In this document: piece after piece, positions 1 to 10,903 of the stretch
Layout: every line of letters begins with the position of its first letter
Numbering within the stretch: the stretch's first letter is position 1
Assembly (NCBI GenBank): GCA_004431415.1
Contig: QPMI01000508.1
Span: 62,001-126,000 of the forward strand
Direction: 5' to 3'
Source of the DNA: Cyanophora paradoxa
Taxonomy: Eukaryota > Glaucocystophyceae > Cyanophorales > Cyanophoraceae
DNA: 64,000 nt
Translations under genes and position numbers: made by a program
Notes under the pieces: model-generated
The model's database searches: none
Told to the model about the DNA's origin: nothing
Seen by the model: the letters and a program-made list of their open reading frames with translations, nothing else

Positions 1-1915
1 GCATGCGCAGAAAGCCGAGAAGAGACTTGCGGCGGCCGTCGACGGCAATGCTGACACGTACAACAAAGAGTGCGCCGGCCGGCTGTCCCTTGAGCTTGAC
101 AAGTTGGGATCTCACGTTCTGCTAGCCTTCTGAAAGTCCGCTGGCGTCTCGCGAGTCTCTACCTTTGGAACAACCGCGAGAACGACTTCCACGCTGTCTG
201 CGAGGTACTCAACATTCGATTTAATTGCCCCTTATCATCAAGTTGCCCCTTACGTTAAAGCATATGCGTGGCATTGCGTGCGCAGCGCATGGCGCCGCAC
301 CTTGACCACATGGATGACGAGGCTCTTCTCAAGGCCTTTCCCGACGTGCGCCGCTTTAAATTTCATTTGGTTTAACATTTTGCAATTGAATGGTTTAACA
401 TTTTTGCATGATCATGATCGTGATATTGCAGGGAGATCAAGTCTCGCCGTCGACGTCTAAGCCGGCCAGTTCGCAAGTGAGCATTTAATATTCTTATAAA
501 CGTACGCGAGTACGTCACGTGCAATTGACGTCGACGATGCCATATGCATGCAGCGGCGGTCTATGCACGCAGCCGACCTCTTCCGCAACCTGAGCAAGCG
601 CCGCTTGTGGGCGGAGGACCTCGAGGGGGCCCGCGCTGCGCTCGAGGTGCGCATTTCTTAAAGCTCAAGCCCTCGCGATCGATCGTGATTCGTGATCTAG
701 AATATTTATATACTATGATAGCCCTCATGCAAGCTTCCTATGATTAATTCGAATTCGTGTGCGAATTTACAGCGCGGTGTTGTCCTTGAGCTCAAGCTTC
801 GAAAGAAAATTCGCGAAAACGCGCGCGTGCAAGTCACGATTGAATTCGAAACAGAACCCTATATTCTTCGGCATCGACCTCTTTCGGACTTTGTCGGCAA
901 TTGCAAGATCGTGCGCTGGAGGGTGCATGTGGAGACGCCTGAAGGAAACGTACTTCATAATGAGGTGGACCTCTCTATGAATTATTCTGTTGTCTTGCGC
1001 AAGCACGAACACTCTTCTAACATTGGAAATTTGAATGAACTGCATTTAACAGACCGGGTGGTATGCAAGAACACACTCGGCGCTGAAGCTGGAGTTGAAG
1101 GGAACTAATCACTCGAACGGCCACATCACTATCTGGGACCTGCAGCTGGCCATGCATGATATGGTCAGGATCCGTAACCCCCCCGGCCCGCGCGTGCCAC
1201 GAGTGCGATATGCGCAGGGCGCGTTGGCGCTGGTACCGCTCGCTGCGATCGGCCTGGCGCTTCTGGCCCCCTTAGTGCTCCTCTCCGGCGGCCTCGCGGG
1301 TGCATCCGCCTCGATCGCGAGCTCCGGCCGCGGCTCGAGCTCTCCTCCGCGCCGTGCCACAGTGCGCCTTTCTGAACTGCTTCGCTGCAGCCACGGTCAT
1401 CTTATTCGCCATCGGCCTCGGTCCGGATCCGCCCCGTAGGCCTACACGCCTGCCGCTTGAACTTCCCTCGACTCTTCCCGCGCCCTCCGCGCCCTCAACA
1501 GCCGTACCGCAGCAAGCTGGGCGCTGGTCTTCGGAGGGGGGCTCGCGATCTTGCTCCCTGTCACGGCCTGCGGCGTCCTCGCTGCCGGCGAGTCCATCGA
1601 TATCAGCGCCCCCCTTCGAAATTTAAATCTTCTCGCCGCACCCGCGCTGTGAACGTCATATTAATCGGACTGCGGGCTCGCAGGGGGCCTGGCAATGATC
1701 TTCGGAGGGGCGGCGCTGACGACGGCAGCGGGACTCGCGATCCCCGTCGCGGTATGCGGCGTTCTCGCTGCTCTAGTCAAGGTCCGCCCTCCCTCTCGCC
1801 CCGCGCAGCACGCGGGGCCAGCTGTTCATGCAGCACGACCGACCGCGTGCGGACGCAGGGCTTGTACCGCACGCGGCTGCAGAGCGTGATCCGCCGCTTT
1901 CGCACCAAGTACTAG
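1..1915 (+). CDS. Partial multi-exon gene, putative membrane protein, unrecognised
   Basis: I do not recognise this protein. Its 5' end lies left of the window. Exon-like blocks bounded by AG and GT are readable: one containing VRWRLASLYLWNNREND (about 136-206, ending before gtactc), one with MAPHLDHMDDEALLKAFPD (about 290-347), one with GDQVSPSTSKPASSQ (about 431-475) and one with DLFRNLSKRRLWAEDLEGA (about 552-647). Downstream blocks are hydrophobic and resemble each other: ALVPLAAIGLALLAPLVLL, then a block with LVFGGGLAILLPVTACGVLA, then one with IFGGAALTTAAGLAIPVAV, suggesting repeated membrane-spanning exons with an FGG signature. The last exon ends RLQSVIRRFRTKY and a TAG at 1913-1915. 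Introns here are mostly AT-richer and lack the GC hairpin seen in neighbours. Exon joining is approximate. Confidence 0.45.
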
Positions 1916-2370
1916 TTTTCAAGTTTCAGACGATCGCGACGCCTAACGCCAGCGTTGAGCTGGTCGCGTCGAGCTGCAGCTGACGTCTGGCTCATGATCA
2001 TGAGTAGCGGTAGAGCTCAAGGTCGTCGATGCCAGCAGCTGCCACGGGGCTCACCGCGGCACATTTATCGTAGTATACATATAGCTCTCGCTTGAAATCA
2101 AATATTTTCTATTAAACATGCCCAGTGCGGTGACTTAAAGGGCAAGGTTGACGTTTAAAATTTGCCGAATTGTCCTCCCCCTAAGTTGCAAGTACTCCGA
2201 TCCGTCCGCGCCCGCCGGCGCCGGTCGCGATCGCGCACGCGCGCCGCGCGCACGTATACGTGCATGTGGGGCCGGGAGGGGGGGTGGAAGGGGAGGGGGG
2301 GAGGGAGGGACCGGGGGGTATGCGATAGCTCGTGTTGACAAGACAGAGAACATAAGAGAGGGCGCGGGGG
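1916..2370. other. Intergenic spacer between two convergent genes
   Basis: AT-richer spacer (notably 2085-2165) followed by a purine-rich G tract at about 2270-2320. No supported gene. It separates the 3' ends of the plus-strand membrane protein and the minus-strand glycosyltransferase and presumably carries both 3' UTRs. Confidence 0.5.
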
Positions 2371-5174
2371 CTAGGGGGCGGGGGGGGCCTGCAGGGAGAG
2401 GGGCCGCTCGGCGGGCTGCTCGGCGGGGTCGAGGGCGCGGACGGGGGCGTTGCGGACGTAGTCCCAGAGGGCGCGGCGGCCCGGGTCGGACTCGGGGACG
2501 GGCAGGGGCCGCCAGTCGGGGTGGCCCTCGACGGAGCCGTCGGGGCGGAGGCGGAGGGGCGGGCGGGCGTGCGGCGGGTCGCGCTGGAGGGCGGCGTGGC
2601 GGGCGATGAGGAAGTCGAGGGCGGCGCGGAAGGAGAGCCCCGCCGCCACCGACTCGTCGAACACGAGCGCCTGCCCCCGGCCCCCCGCGTCGCCCCCGGC
2701 CCGGCCTCGGGCGGGGCGGGGCGGGGCGGGCGGGAGGGGGCGGGCCTGGAGGTCGGCGGCGAGCATGCGGCGGGCGACGTCGGCGCGGTACGCCTCGTCC
2801 GACACCATCGCCACCACCTGCCCGGCCCTCGCTCCCGGGCGGGGGGGGCGGGTGGGGGGCGGGGGGTGGGGCGCGCCTTGTCGACGTACTCCTGGTCCGA
2901 GGCGGCGACGAGCTCGCCGAGGCCGAGCCGCCGGAACACCGCCGCCGAGTACCTGCGCCGGCCTCGCGCGGCGCCGGGGCGCGGGGCGGACGGGGCGGGG
3001 CGGGCGGGCCTGCTCTGGGGGGTGGGCCCGAGCTGGGTGACCATGGGGACGCCGACGTGGAGGGCGATCGCGCAGGTCGTCACCGCCCCGAACGGCGCTG
3101 AGTCCAGGTACAGGTCCGCCTGCCCCGCCCCTCGCCCCCGCCCCGAGGGGAAAGAGAGAGGGGGGTACGGGCCTCGCGGACGGTGGCGAGGTACTGGGGG
3201 TACTCGAGGGCGGCGAGGACCTCGACGTTGGCGGGGCCGAGGGCGCGCTCGAGGCCGCGCCGGATGAGCAGCAGCTCGCGCTCCGAGGGGACCGAGGGGA
3301 AGAAGCGGAAGAGCAGGCCGCGGGGCGAGCGCGCCTGCACCGCCTGAAGCTTCGCCACCATCCCCTCGTTCACCTTCATCGACGTCCACGGGCAGTTCAC
3401 CACCAGCCGCCCGTCCCCGCGCCGCCCCGCCCCCGCCGGCGCGATCGACGGCCGCCGGTACGTCGTCCCTGCGCGCCGCCCTCGGCGGGGGCCGCGGGGA
3501 GGCGGGGGCGGGGCGGGGCGCGCCGAGGCCCGGGAGGAGGACGAGGCGCTCGGAGTAGTGCTCCTGCGCCTCCGGCGGCTCGATGTCCGCCCCGTTGATG
3601 TAGTAGTCGATCTCCGCCCCGTGCGTGCTCACCGGGTGCCCGAACCCCGCCGCCTGCGCCCCCTCAGCCGGCGCCGGGGGCGGGGCGGGGCGGGGCGGGG
3701 GGCGCCTGGATGGGGGCGATGCGGGTGTTGGCGAGGAAGATGGACTCGAGGTTCATGCCGACGTCGGGGAAGTAGGCCAGCGCGAACTCGTTGCGCAGCA
3801 GCGGGCCCATGTCCAGCACCCCGTTCACGAACCGCACCCGCTGCACCCGCGCGAACCCCTCCACGTGCAGCAGCCCGTCTGCCGCACCCGGCCCCTCGAC
3901 CCCGGCCCTGCGCAGCGCAGCGGCGGGCCGGGGCGGGGAGGGAGGGGAGGGTGACCCTGGCCCCAGTCGCCGAGGTAGACGAGGGTGACGTCGAAGTGGC
4001 CGGCGAGGGCCTTGACGTACCCGAGCTGGCTCTCGAAGACGGGGTGCTTCGGCCGCCAGAGGCCCGTCACCCACGCGATCTTGTGCCGCCGCGGCGCGTT
4101 CATCACCTGCACCCCGTTCCGCCGCCAGAAGCGCTCCTGCCGCCCCGTCGGCCCCGGCCCGCCCCGCCCCTGGCGCGGGCCCCGCGCACCCGCACAAAGC
4201 TGTTGATCTGCCGCTTCAGGTGCCGGTCCGCGCGGTGGTCGATGTACGAAGCGAGGAAGTAGGGGCCCCAATCGATCTGCGCGAGCCTCGGGAGGCGGCC
4301 CGGCGCGCGGCGGCGAGGCGGCGGCGCGCCTGCTCGATGTGGATGGGCGTCGTCTCCGCGACCGCGACGTGCGCGCGCAGCTTCTCCGCCTTCCCCGGCG
4401 TGAAGGTCCCGCTGTTCACCGCCCCGATGAACTCTGCGCCGCGCCTCAGCCGGCCCCGCGCCGTCGAGCCGCACGGCCGCGGGGCGCACCCATGTACCAC
4501 ATGCCGCCGAGCGTGGGGTGCGCGGCGAGCAGCGCCTGCGTGTTGAACGGGACGTTGCTGTAGACGCTGTACAGCACGTAGATCTTCACCAGGTTCCGCT
4601 GCGCGTCCCTGCAGGCCGGGTCGGCCCCGGTCACGGCGCAGAGCCAGCTCGAGGCGCCGGGATCCCGGAGCGCACCCGAGCAGCACGCGGATCGTGCCAT
4701 CTGCAGAGAGGTTGTGGCACTCGGCGAGCTCCGAGATGAGCCTGTGCATGCCGACGAACTGGCGTATGTGCTGCTCGGGGATGTCGTACACGGGCGACGC
4801 GAAGGCCTGCGAGTCCGCTCGCGCCGCATCCCTCGCACGCACGCGCGATCCGTCTGATCCCTCACCTGGTGCAGGCTGCGGATGAAGCCGAACGCGCCCT
4901 TGCACGTCCCGGCCTCCGCGAACTGCTTCAAGCGCTCGCCGAAGTAGGCGGACAGCTCGATGTGTCGTCCCGTCAGCAGCAGCTCGTTGGCCTTCAGGTC
5001 CTCCAGCTCCTCGCCTGGCGGGACCTCCGGCGCGATGGCGGCGCGGAAGCGCTCGCCCATGCGCAGGTGGGCCGCCACGGCCTGCCGAAACGCGTCCGTC
5101 TGCGCATCCTGTGCATTGGCTGATAGAGCTAGGGCGTACAGGAGCGCCGCGAGCACGCCGAGCCAGGCCCGCAT
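2371..5174 (-). CDS. Secreted/ER-targeted GT41-like glycosyltransferase (OGT/SPINDLY C-terminal fold)
   Basis: Multi-exon minus-strand gene. The N-terminus [20 protein letters not shown] followed by AQD is a convincing signal peptide; a Met six codons upstream (5192) is an alternative start. The mid-region has [20 protein letters not shown] and [16 protein letters not shown]. The C-terminal half has [20 protein letters not shown] and [11 protein letters not shown], then [19 protein letters not shown] and [11 protein letters not shown], then [20 protein letters not shown], the order seen in O-GlcNAc-transferase/SPINDLY-type (GT41) nucleotide-sugar enzymes. Cytosolic OGTs carry N-terminal TPRs; I see none, and the signal peptide points to the secretory lumen. 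One intron, complement 2671-2745, has a GC donor after CAG. Donor and acceptor sugar are not determinable. The gene is divergent from TRAPPC4 with 42 bp between start codons. Confidence 0.8.
2671..2745 (-). other. GC-AG hairpin intron (example in the GT41-like gene)
   Basis: On the minus strand the exon ends CTCCAG and the intron starts GCCCGCCCC and ends GGGGGCAG before GCGCTCGTG, keeping ADLQ and ALVFDES in frame. The first half is C-rich and the second G-rich, so the transcript can fold back on itself. Confidence 0.8.
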
Positions 5175-5216
5175 CGGTTCGGCCGGGTACACCGCTATCG
5201 CGCTGCCGAGCTGCTG
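5175..5216. promoter_or_regulatory. Ultra-short divergent intergenic region
   Basis: Only 42 bp separate the start codon of the minus-strand glycosyltransferase (5174) from that of the plus-strand TRAPPC4 gene (5217). Core promoter elements and 5' UTRs of at least one gene must therefore overlap the other transcription unit. No TATA motif is visible in it. Confidence 0.55.
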
Positions 5217-5726
5217 ATGGGTCTCTTCTCGCTCTACATCGTGAACAAGGCCGGCGGCTTGATCTACCAGCAGGTGCCGATGCGCTTGCGTCGCGGCGCG
5301 CCGCGCTGACCGCGTTGCAGGACTTTGCCAGCATCCCGAAGCTCGGGTCGAACGACTACCTCCGCCTGGCCTCGACGCTGCATTCTTTCATCGCCATCTC
5401 GGCGCAAATCTCCCCCGTGACCGGCTCCTCCGGAATTGAGGTCCTCGAGGCGGACACATTCAAGCTGCATTGCTTCGCCACGCCGACCGGTGCGCGCCCC
5501 CGTGCGGTCGTGCTGTTCGTGCACCGAGCCCACGCGGCGCGCAGGGACGACGTTCTTCGTCACGGCGGACCCCACACAGCAGAACCTGGACGTCGTCCTG
5601 CGCGCCATCTACGAGCTCTATGCTGACTACGTGCTGAAGAACCCCTTCTACGACATCGACCAGGTCATCAAGAACTGCGACCTGTTCGAGCTCAACCTGG
5701 AGAAGCTTATCGCCGAAGTCAAATGA
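5217..5726 (+). CDS. TRAPPC4: TRAPP complex subunit 4 (Trs23/sybindin family)
   Basis: Core subunit of the TRAPP tethering complexes, which act as Rab guanine-nucleotide exchange factors at ER-Golgi and Golgi membranes. The start [19 protein letters not shown] is diagnostic of the sybindin/longin-like fold. Three exons: 5217-5273, 5321-5489 and 5545-5726, with introns 5274-5320 (47 bp) and 5490-5544 (55 bp). Splicing joins FATPTG to [17 protein letters not shown] exactly as in the family (HCF-TLTG-xxFxxxADP), and the C-terminus has [18 protein letters not shown] and [11 protein letters not shown]. Predicted protein is about 135 residues, close to the usual length. Both introns have canonical GT-AG ends, and the first has CTGAC 11 bases before the acceptor. 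Identification is secure from these motifs. Confidence 0.95.
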
Positions 5727-6194
5727 CACCTCGGCACCTCGCAGTCGTTCAATGTCCGCGGGTGTCCCTGCTCCGGGCGGCCCGGTTCTCAGCGGCGGCC
5801 ACAGCATGCCCAGTCGCTCAGCAGGGTAGCCGCCTCCACGTGGCCCGCGCGCGGGCGATCCCCCTCGCATCAGCGCGGAGAGCCGGCTCCCGTTCCCGAA
5901 TCCCGATTCGCGGGTAGCCTCCTCTGGTCCCCCGCTTTCGTCGGCGACCGAGAGGCCCGTTTCAGTATGCCGGACGTTCCTGCTGACGGCGGCCTGTTAG
6001 GGTTGCCCACGGCGGCGAGTTAGCTAGCGCTGTCGCTGCAGCCGGTTCAACTGCTGTCTGGCCTCGATGTAGAAATCGAGTTCGGTCTTTTATCAATCTC
6101 CCCCCTGCACGCGGACGCGGCGCTCCCCAGAGCCCAGGGGACATAGGGCGGGAATAGTGGTTACTAATCGGGCTGTTCAAGTAGACCTATCTGG
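5727..6194. other. Spacer without recognisable gene
   Basis: Separates the convergent TRAPPC4 gene and the minus-strand membrane protein. Both strands are open in places, but no splice-consistent or family-like coding block is visible. It likely holds the two 3' UTRs. Confidence 0.45.
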
Positions 6195-7776
6195 CTATCT
6201 GGAGCCGGTCGGACGAGCAAAGAGCCCGCACGGATGGCGCCTCAAGAAACTATACTGCACAAACGATTCTATTAGTAGAGTTGGGAGGCTGCCGCTTAGA
6301 CGCGGTTCGGGCCGAAGGTCTGCGCGCGAGTCAGACGGGAGGGCGGGAGTCGTGTGGGGGCAGCGGACCTTGAACTGCGCCTGGGTCGCCTTGGCGAACA
6401 TGATGGCCGACGCCGCGAAGACGATGGTGCCGATGAGCTGCAGGAACTGCGACGTCGCGTTGTGGTTGAACTCGTCTGCGGTGCCCTCGCGTCACGCGGG
6501 GCGGCCGCGCACGGGGCGGGGGGCGGACCGGGGAGGGGGCAGGTCGAGGCGTAGGCGCCGTCGAAGTCGCACTTGGGGGTGAGGAAGACGAGGACAGCGA
6601 GGGAGATGAGGTAGATGCCGGCGGCGATGCAGAGGCCGACGACCGGCGCCACGGGGCGCAGCACCTGCAGGCGCGGCGCGGTCGGGGGCGGCGGGGCGCG
6701 GGGCGGCGGGGGGCGGGCGGCGGACCTCGCGCTTGAAGTGGAGGGAGCGGAGGAAGCAGGCGACGATCACGAAGACGAGGGCGGCGAGCTCGAAGAAGAT
6801 CGCGTAGCCGAAGTGGATCTCCCCGGCGAGCTGCACGATGCCTGCGCGCCCCGCGGTCAGCGCCAGGCCCCTCGGGGCGGGGCGGGCGGGGCGGGGCGGG
6901 GGCGGCCAGGCGCACCGTGGACGACGCCGAGGCCGAGGCCGACGCCGATGGCAATGAAGAGGGCGGTCCCGAGCTGCCGCCGGGGTCGGCGGCTGCAGCG
7001 CGCCCCAGGCCCGCCCGGGGCGCACCTGGATGAAGATGGTGCACGCGAAGCTGATGAGGCAGCCCTGAGGAGCGAGGCGCGTCATGCGATCGCTCCCGCC
7101 GTAGAGGGGGAGCGGGCGGCACCGCAGCCAGGCCGAGGAAGACGACGTAGGTGTTGCGGGTGTACTCAAACTCGCGGGTGGGGCCTGCGCAGGAGTTGGC
7201 GCGAAACAGGCACGGGGGCGAGAGATGATCACGGACCGAAGGGCGGGAGCTTCTGCCAGAACTTGTGGTGGACGAGACCGAAGGCGAGAGCCGCGATGCC
7301 AGTGCACAGCAGGGCGGCGCCCCCGAGGTACAGGTGAAGCTTCGCGGAGTAGTTGGCCTTCACCTTAGTCTGCGAGACGATTGTCGGATACCCGAGGCAG
7401 GGTGGCCGCTGGCCATTGGATCGCAACTGACCTTGATCTTGTACCAGCTGTAGACGACCACGAAGGCCATCACCGCCGCCAGGACGGCGTGCAAGTAGCT
7501 GACCGCATAGGTGCCTGCAGACGCGGGAAGTCAAGCGGTGATGCCGGAGGTGGCCTTCCAGTTGGCGGGCTCCCGGGATGCCTGGGCGCCCGTCCGAGCG
7601 CGCTATCCGACAACTTCGATAGATTCCGATATTCCGGGCCGAACGGGCCCGACGCGAGAAGCGGGAGTTGGTGTGTCGGTTTAAACCCTCCCGCCGAAGG
7701 ACGAGCAAGCGAAGGGATCGGGGATTGTCGAAGCACACTCACCCGTGCCCACGTCGATGCCGGCCTTGTACGCCAT
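6195..7776 (-). CDS. Multi-spanning membrane protein, unrecognised
   Basis: Minus-strand gene starting MAYKAGIDVGTG; a GT donor follows, and splicing continues to TYAVSYLHAVLAAVMAFVVV, the first hydrophobic segment. Later exons encode LYLGGAALLCTGIAALAFGL, then CLISFACTIFIQV, then IHFGYAIFFELAALVFVIVA followed by CFLRSLHFKRE, then VVGLCIAAGIYLISLAVLVF with TPKCDFDGAY, and finally NATSQFLQLIGTIVFAASAI. That is about five to six membrane segments in 250-300 residues, with Cys pairs near two of the loops. This looks like a four- to six-TM (MARVEL/tetraspan-like) topology, but I cannot assign a family. Introns are GC-rich hairpins ending in the usual motif. The frame stops at 6195; the last exon might end earlier at FKV. 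Confidence 0.6.
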
Positions 7777-8185
7777 GCTTGATGTTTGCTGGCCGGCTGG
7801 ATTGCCGCGTACCCCGGGTAGGTTCGCCCTGCGATGGACAGCGAGATGATCCGGCTCCGCACCGCGTTCGCCCAGGCCCTGCCGGCCGTCCGCATGGCAG
7901 CCAGCGTCGTGCTTCCGGGCTCGGCCAGGACCTCCGCCGTGTCTCGCCAATCCGCCGTCCAGCGCGAGCTGCGGCGTGGCGGGCGCTCGTTCGTGGCCGG
8001 CAGTGCAGCCTCATTCCTGCCCATGGGCCGCTTCTTCCGTGCGTGCCACCACCTGCGCGCGTGCCAGATTCTTCCCTATCGAGCCCCGGCCGCGCGCCAG
8101 AGGCGTCCACGCTGCGTAGCTAGCTTAGCTTAGGGTCGTGTCGAGCTCTACTAACGCCGGCGCAGAGGCCCGCCTCGCGCAGGCG
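7777..8185. other. Divergent promoter region upstream of PheRS and the membrane protein
   Basis: About 400 bp between two divergent start codons. Open frames exist but no conserved coding block was found. An in-frame stretch without ATG precedes the PheRS start, so a 5' extension of that gene is possible. Confidence 0.4.
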
Positions 8186-9750
8186 ATGCGCGTGAGCACG
8201 TCGACGTCGGCGGCTACCACGTGCTCAGCGGCTCCGTCGGGGGTGACCGACAAGCAGTTGTCGCTTGAAGAGATCATGAAGATCGTCAAGACCCCGTCCC
8301 CGCAGAACAACGTGACCGACTACATCGCTGAGAAGATCGGCACTGACCTGCACATGCGCCCCAACCACCCCCTCGGCATCATCAAGGACAAGATTCAGAA
8401 GCACTTCGAGTCCGCGCACCCCGGCGTCTTCAGCATGTTCGACCGCCTGCCGCCCATCGTGTCGGTTCAGGCGAACTTCGACGACCTGCTCGTGCCGGCG
8501 GATCACGTGAGCCGCTCCTCGAATGACACGTTCTACATTACGGAGGAAACCATCCTGCGGTGCCACACGAGCGCGCACCAGACGGAGCTGCTGCGCCGCG
8601 GCCTCAAGGCGTTCCTCTGCACGGGCGACGTGTACCGGCGCGACAGCATCGACGCGACGCACTACCCGGTCTTCCACCAGATGGAGGGCGTGCGCGTCTT
8701 CGAGCAGGCGGAGTGGGAGGCGGCCGGCGTCTCGGCCCTCGAGCTCGCCGAGAAGGACCTCAAGAAGACCCTCGAGGGCCTCGTCCGGACCCTCTTCGGT
8801 GCGGCCGCCCGGCGCCGGCAGCACGCGCGGGGCTGACGGCGGGGGCGGGGCAGGCGAGGTGGAGATGCGGTGGGTGGACGCCTACTTCCCCTTCACGGAG
8901 CCGTCGTTCGAGCTGGAGATCTTCTTCAAGGGCGAGTGGCTGGAGGTCCTCGGCTGCGGCGTCGTCCGCCAGGAGATCCTCGACGCCTGCGGCATGGGCC
9001 ACCTCAAGGCCCGCCCCCGCACCGCCCCGCCCCGCCCCTCTTCTTTTCCTTCCTTTTCCCGACGCGCCGGGCGGGGCAGGGCTGGGCCTTCGGGCTCGGC
9101 CTGGAGCGGCTGGCGATGGTGCTCTTCGACATCCCCGACATCCGCCTCTTCTGGAGCGACGACACCCGCTTCACCAAGCAGTTCACCGTGCGCCGCCCCG
9201 CCCCGCCCCGCCCCGCCCCGCCCCGCGCGGGGCGCGAGCGGGGCGCAGGCGGGGAAGATCACCAAGTTCAAGTCGTACAGCAAGTTCCCGCCGTGCTACA
9301 AGGACATCGCCTTCTGGATCTCCCCCGAGTTCACCGAGAACAACTTCTGCGAGGCGCCCCCGCCTGCCCCGCCCTGCGCCCCGCGCCCCCGCCCCGCCGA
9401 CGCCCCGCCACAGCTGGTTCGCGGCATCGCCGGCGACCTCGTCGAGGAGGTCAAGATGATCGACGGTGCGGCGGCGGGGCCCCGTCGCGCGGCTGCGCCC
9501 GCGCCGGGGGTCGAGCGGCGGGGGCGCAGAGTTCACGCACCCGAAGACGGGGAAGACGAGCCAGTGCTTCCGGATCTCTTACCGCTCCATGGACCGCTCG
9601 CTCACCGACGAGGAGATCAACGACCTCCAGGCCCGCCCCGCCCGCCCCGCCCGCCCCGCCCCGCCCCGCCCCGCCCCGCGCTGAGGGCGGGGCGCGCAGG
9701 CCTCGGTCCGCGAGCGCGTCGCCTCCGAGCTCAAGGTCGAGCTCCGGTGA
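8186..9750 (+). CDS. FARS2: Phenylalanyl-tRNA synthetase, mitochondrial/organellar monomeric type
   Basis: Charges organellar tRNA-Phe with phenylalanine. Class II synthetase motifs are visible: [36 protein letters not shown] (motif 2 region), [20 protein letters not shown] and HQMEGVRVF, then [33 protein letters not shown] and [20 protein letters not shown] (motif 3), with a C-terminal anticodon-binding domain ending [12 protein letters not shown]. Seven exons; introns 8799-8853, 9009-9079, 9188-9248, 9354-9413, 9466-9529 and 9631-9699. Three of them (9009, 9354, 9631) have GC donors preceded by AG. All joins restore family sequence. The ATG at 8186 follows upstream in-frame codons; the N-terminus is Ser/Thr/Ala-rich, consistent with a transit peptide. 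Targeting (mitochondrion, plastid or both) cannot be told. Confidence 0.95.
9188..9248 (+). other. GT-AG hairpin intron (example in PheRS)
   Basis: 61-base intron starting GTGCGCCGCCCCGCC and ending GCGGGGCGCAG. The ends are inverted repeats (TGCGCC versus GGCGCA). Splicing joins FTKQFT to [10 protein letters not shown]. Confidence 0.85.
9631..9699 (+). other. GC-AG hairpin intron (example in PheRS)
   Basis: 69-base intron starting GCCCGCCCCGCC after CTCCAG and ending GGCGCGCAG, with CTGAG 15 bases before the acceptor. The hexamer CAGGCC spans both junctions. Splicing joins NDLQ to [10 protein letters not shown]. Confidence 0.85.
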
Positions 9751-9853
9751 CCGGCCCCGGCGCCCGCCCGCCCGCCCCCTCCCCGACCCTCCCGCCCCCC
9801 GCCCCGGCCCGCCCCAACCCTCCGCCCAACCCGAAGTGCACAGTCCGCTTGCT

Positions 9854-10903
9854 CAGCTGGAGACGGGGGGCGGGCGGGGCGCGGGGGCGGGGCGAGGGCG
9901 GGGCGGAGGGCGCGGAGGACGTCGTCGGCGAGGGCGTCGGGCCCCGGGACGGCGGCCCAGTCGAGGCCGAAGCGGGCGAACTCGCGCCGGGCCAGCGGCG
10001 TGTCCACCAGCCCCGGCTCGAAGAGCAGCGCCCGCACGCCCCGCGCCCCGCACGCCTCCCCGCCCCGCCCCTCGCTCCACGCCCGCACCTGCCCGCCGGC
10101 GGCCGTCGGCCCCGGGAGAGGAGGGCTCGAGCCTGGAGGCGGGCGCACGAGGGCCATGCTCTCCATGTAACCGCGCTCGTTGTCCGTCGCCCCGGGCCCC
10201 TCCCGCGCCTCCATCGCCTCCTTGAACCCCGGCTGCCCTGCCCCCGCCCCGCCTCAGCAGCCCGAAGACGGGCCCGTGGGAGGGCGTCGCGAAGCGGCGT
10301 GTGCGCATGCGCACCGGCCTGCGATCCGATGTTGACGACCACGCCGCCCTGCGCCATGGACGGCAGCAGCAGGTCCACCAGGTTCCGCTTGCTTTCGTAG
10401 TTGACCGCCAGCAGCCGCGCGCGCACCGCCGCCGCCCCGCCCCCGCCGGCATCGTCGTCCCACCTGCGCGGGCTGTTGAGGAGCGCGCGCGGGGCTCTTC
10501 GGCGTGCTTGCGCGCACATGAACGATCCCGCGGAGTTGACGACGACCCGGAGGGGCTCGCTCTGGGCCCGGACCAGCTCCTCGAGCGCCGCGAGCTGGGC
10601 GCCGTCCGTAACGTCGGCGGGGTGCGCGCGCGCGAGCTCCCTTCCAGCTTCTGCAGAGCGTAAAAAGGTGGAGCGTTGTTTCACCCTGCTCCTTGATGGC
10701 CGCGGAGGCCCGCGGAGAGTGCGCGCGGCGATCGCACCGGTGTTGATGCGGTTGGCGGCAGCCTGCAGTTCAGCGGGGCGCCTCGCAACGAGCAGCACCC
10801 GCATCTGCAGCTCAAGGCAGAGCCTGCGCGCGATGGCGAAGCCGATGCCGTCGCTGGCGCCCGTGCACACGGCGAGGCCGCCGCTTGTGCTGGCGCCGGC
10901 CAT
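9854..10903 (-). CDS. Short-chain dehydrogenase/reductase family protein with altered YxxxK motif
   Basis: Rossmann-fold SDR. It starts [20 protein letters not shown] with the TGxxxGIG cofactor motif, then [21 protein letters not shown] spliced second block gives [20 protein letters not shown] and the LRVVVNSAG strand (NNAG-like), then [30 protein letters not shown] and, after an intron, GYMESMALV followed by [20 protein letters not shown]. The expected catalytic Tyr-x-x-x-Lys reads Y-M-E-S-M, so the lysine is Met. N-S-A-G instead of N-N-A-G is a conservative change. The layout (long chain after the active site, PGLVDTP) resembles 17-beta-HSD/3-ketodihydrosphingosine reductase-like members, but the substrate is unknown. 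The 3' end is uncertain; the last exon may begin at the acceptor near 9855. Tail-to-tail with PheRS. Confidence 0.75.
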
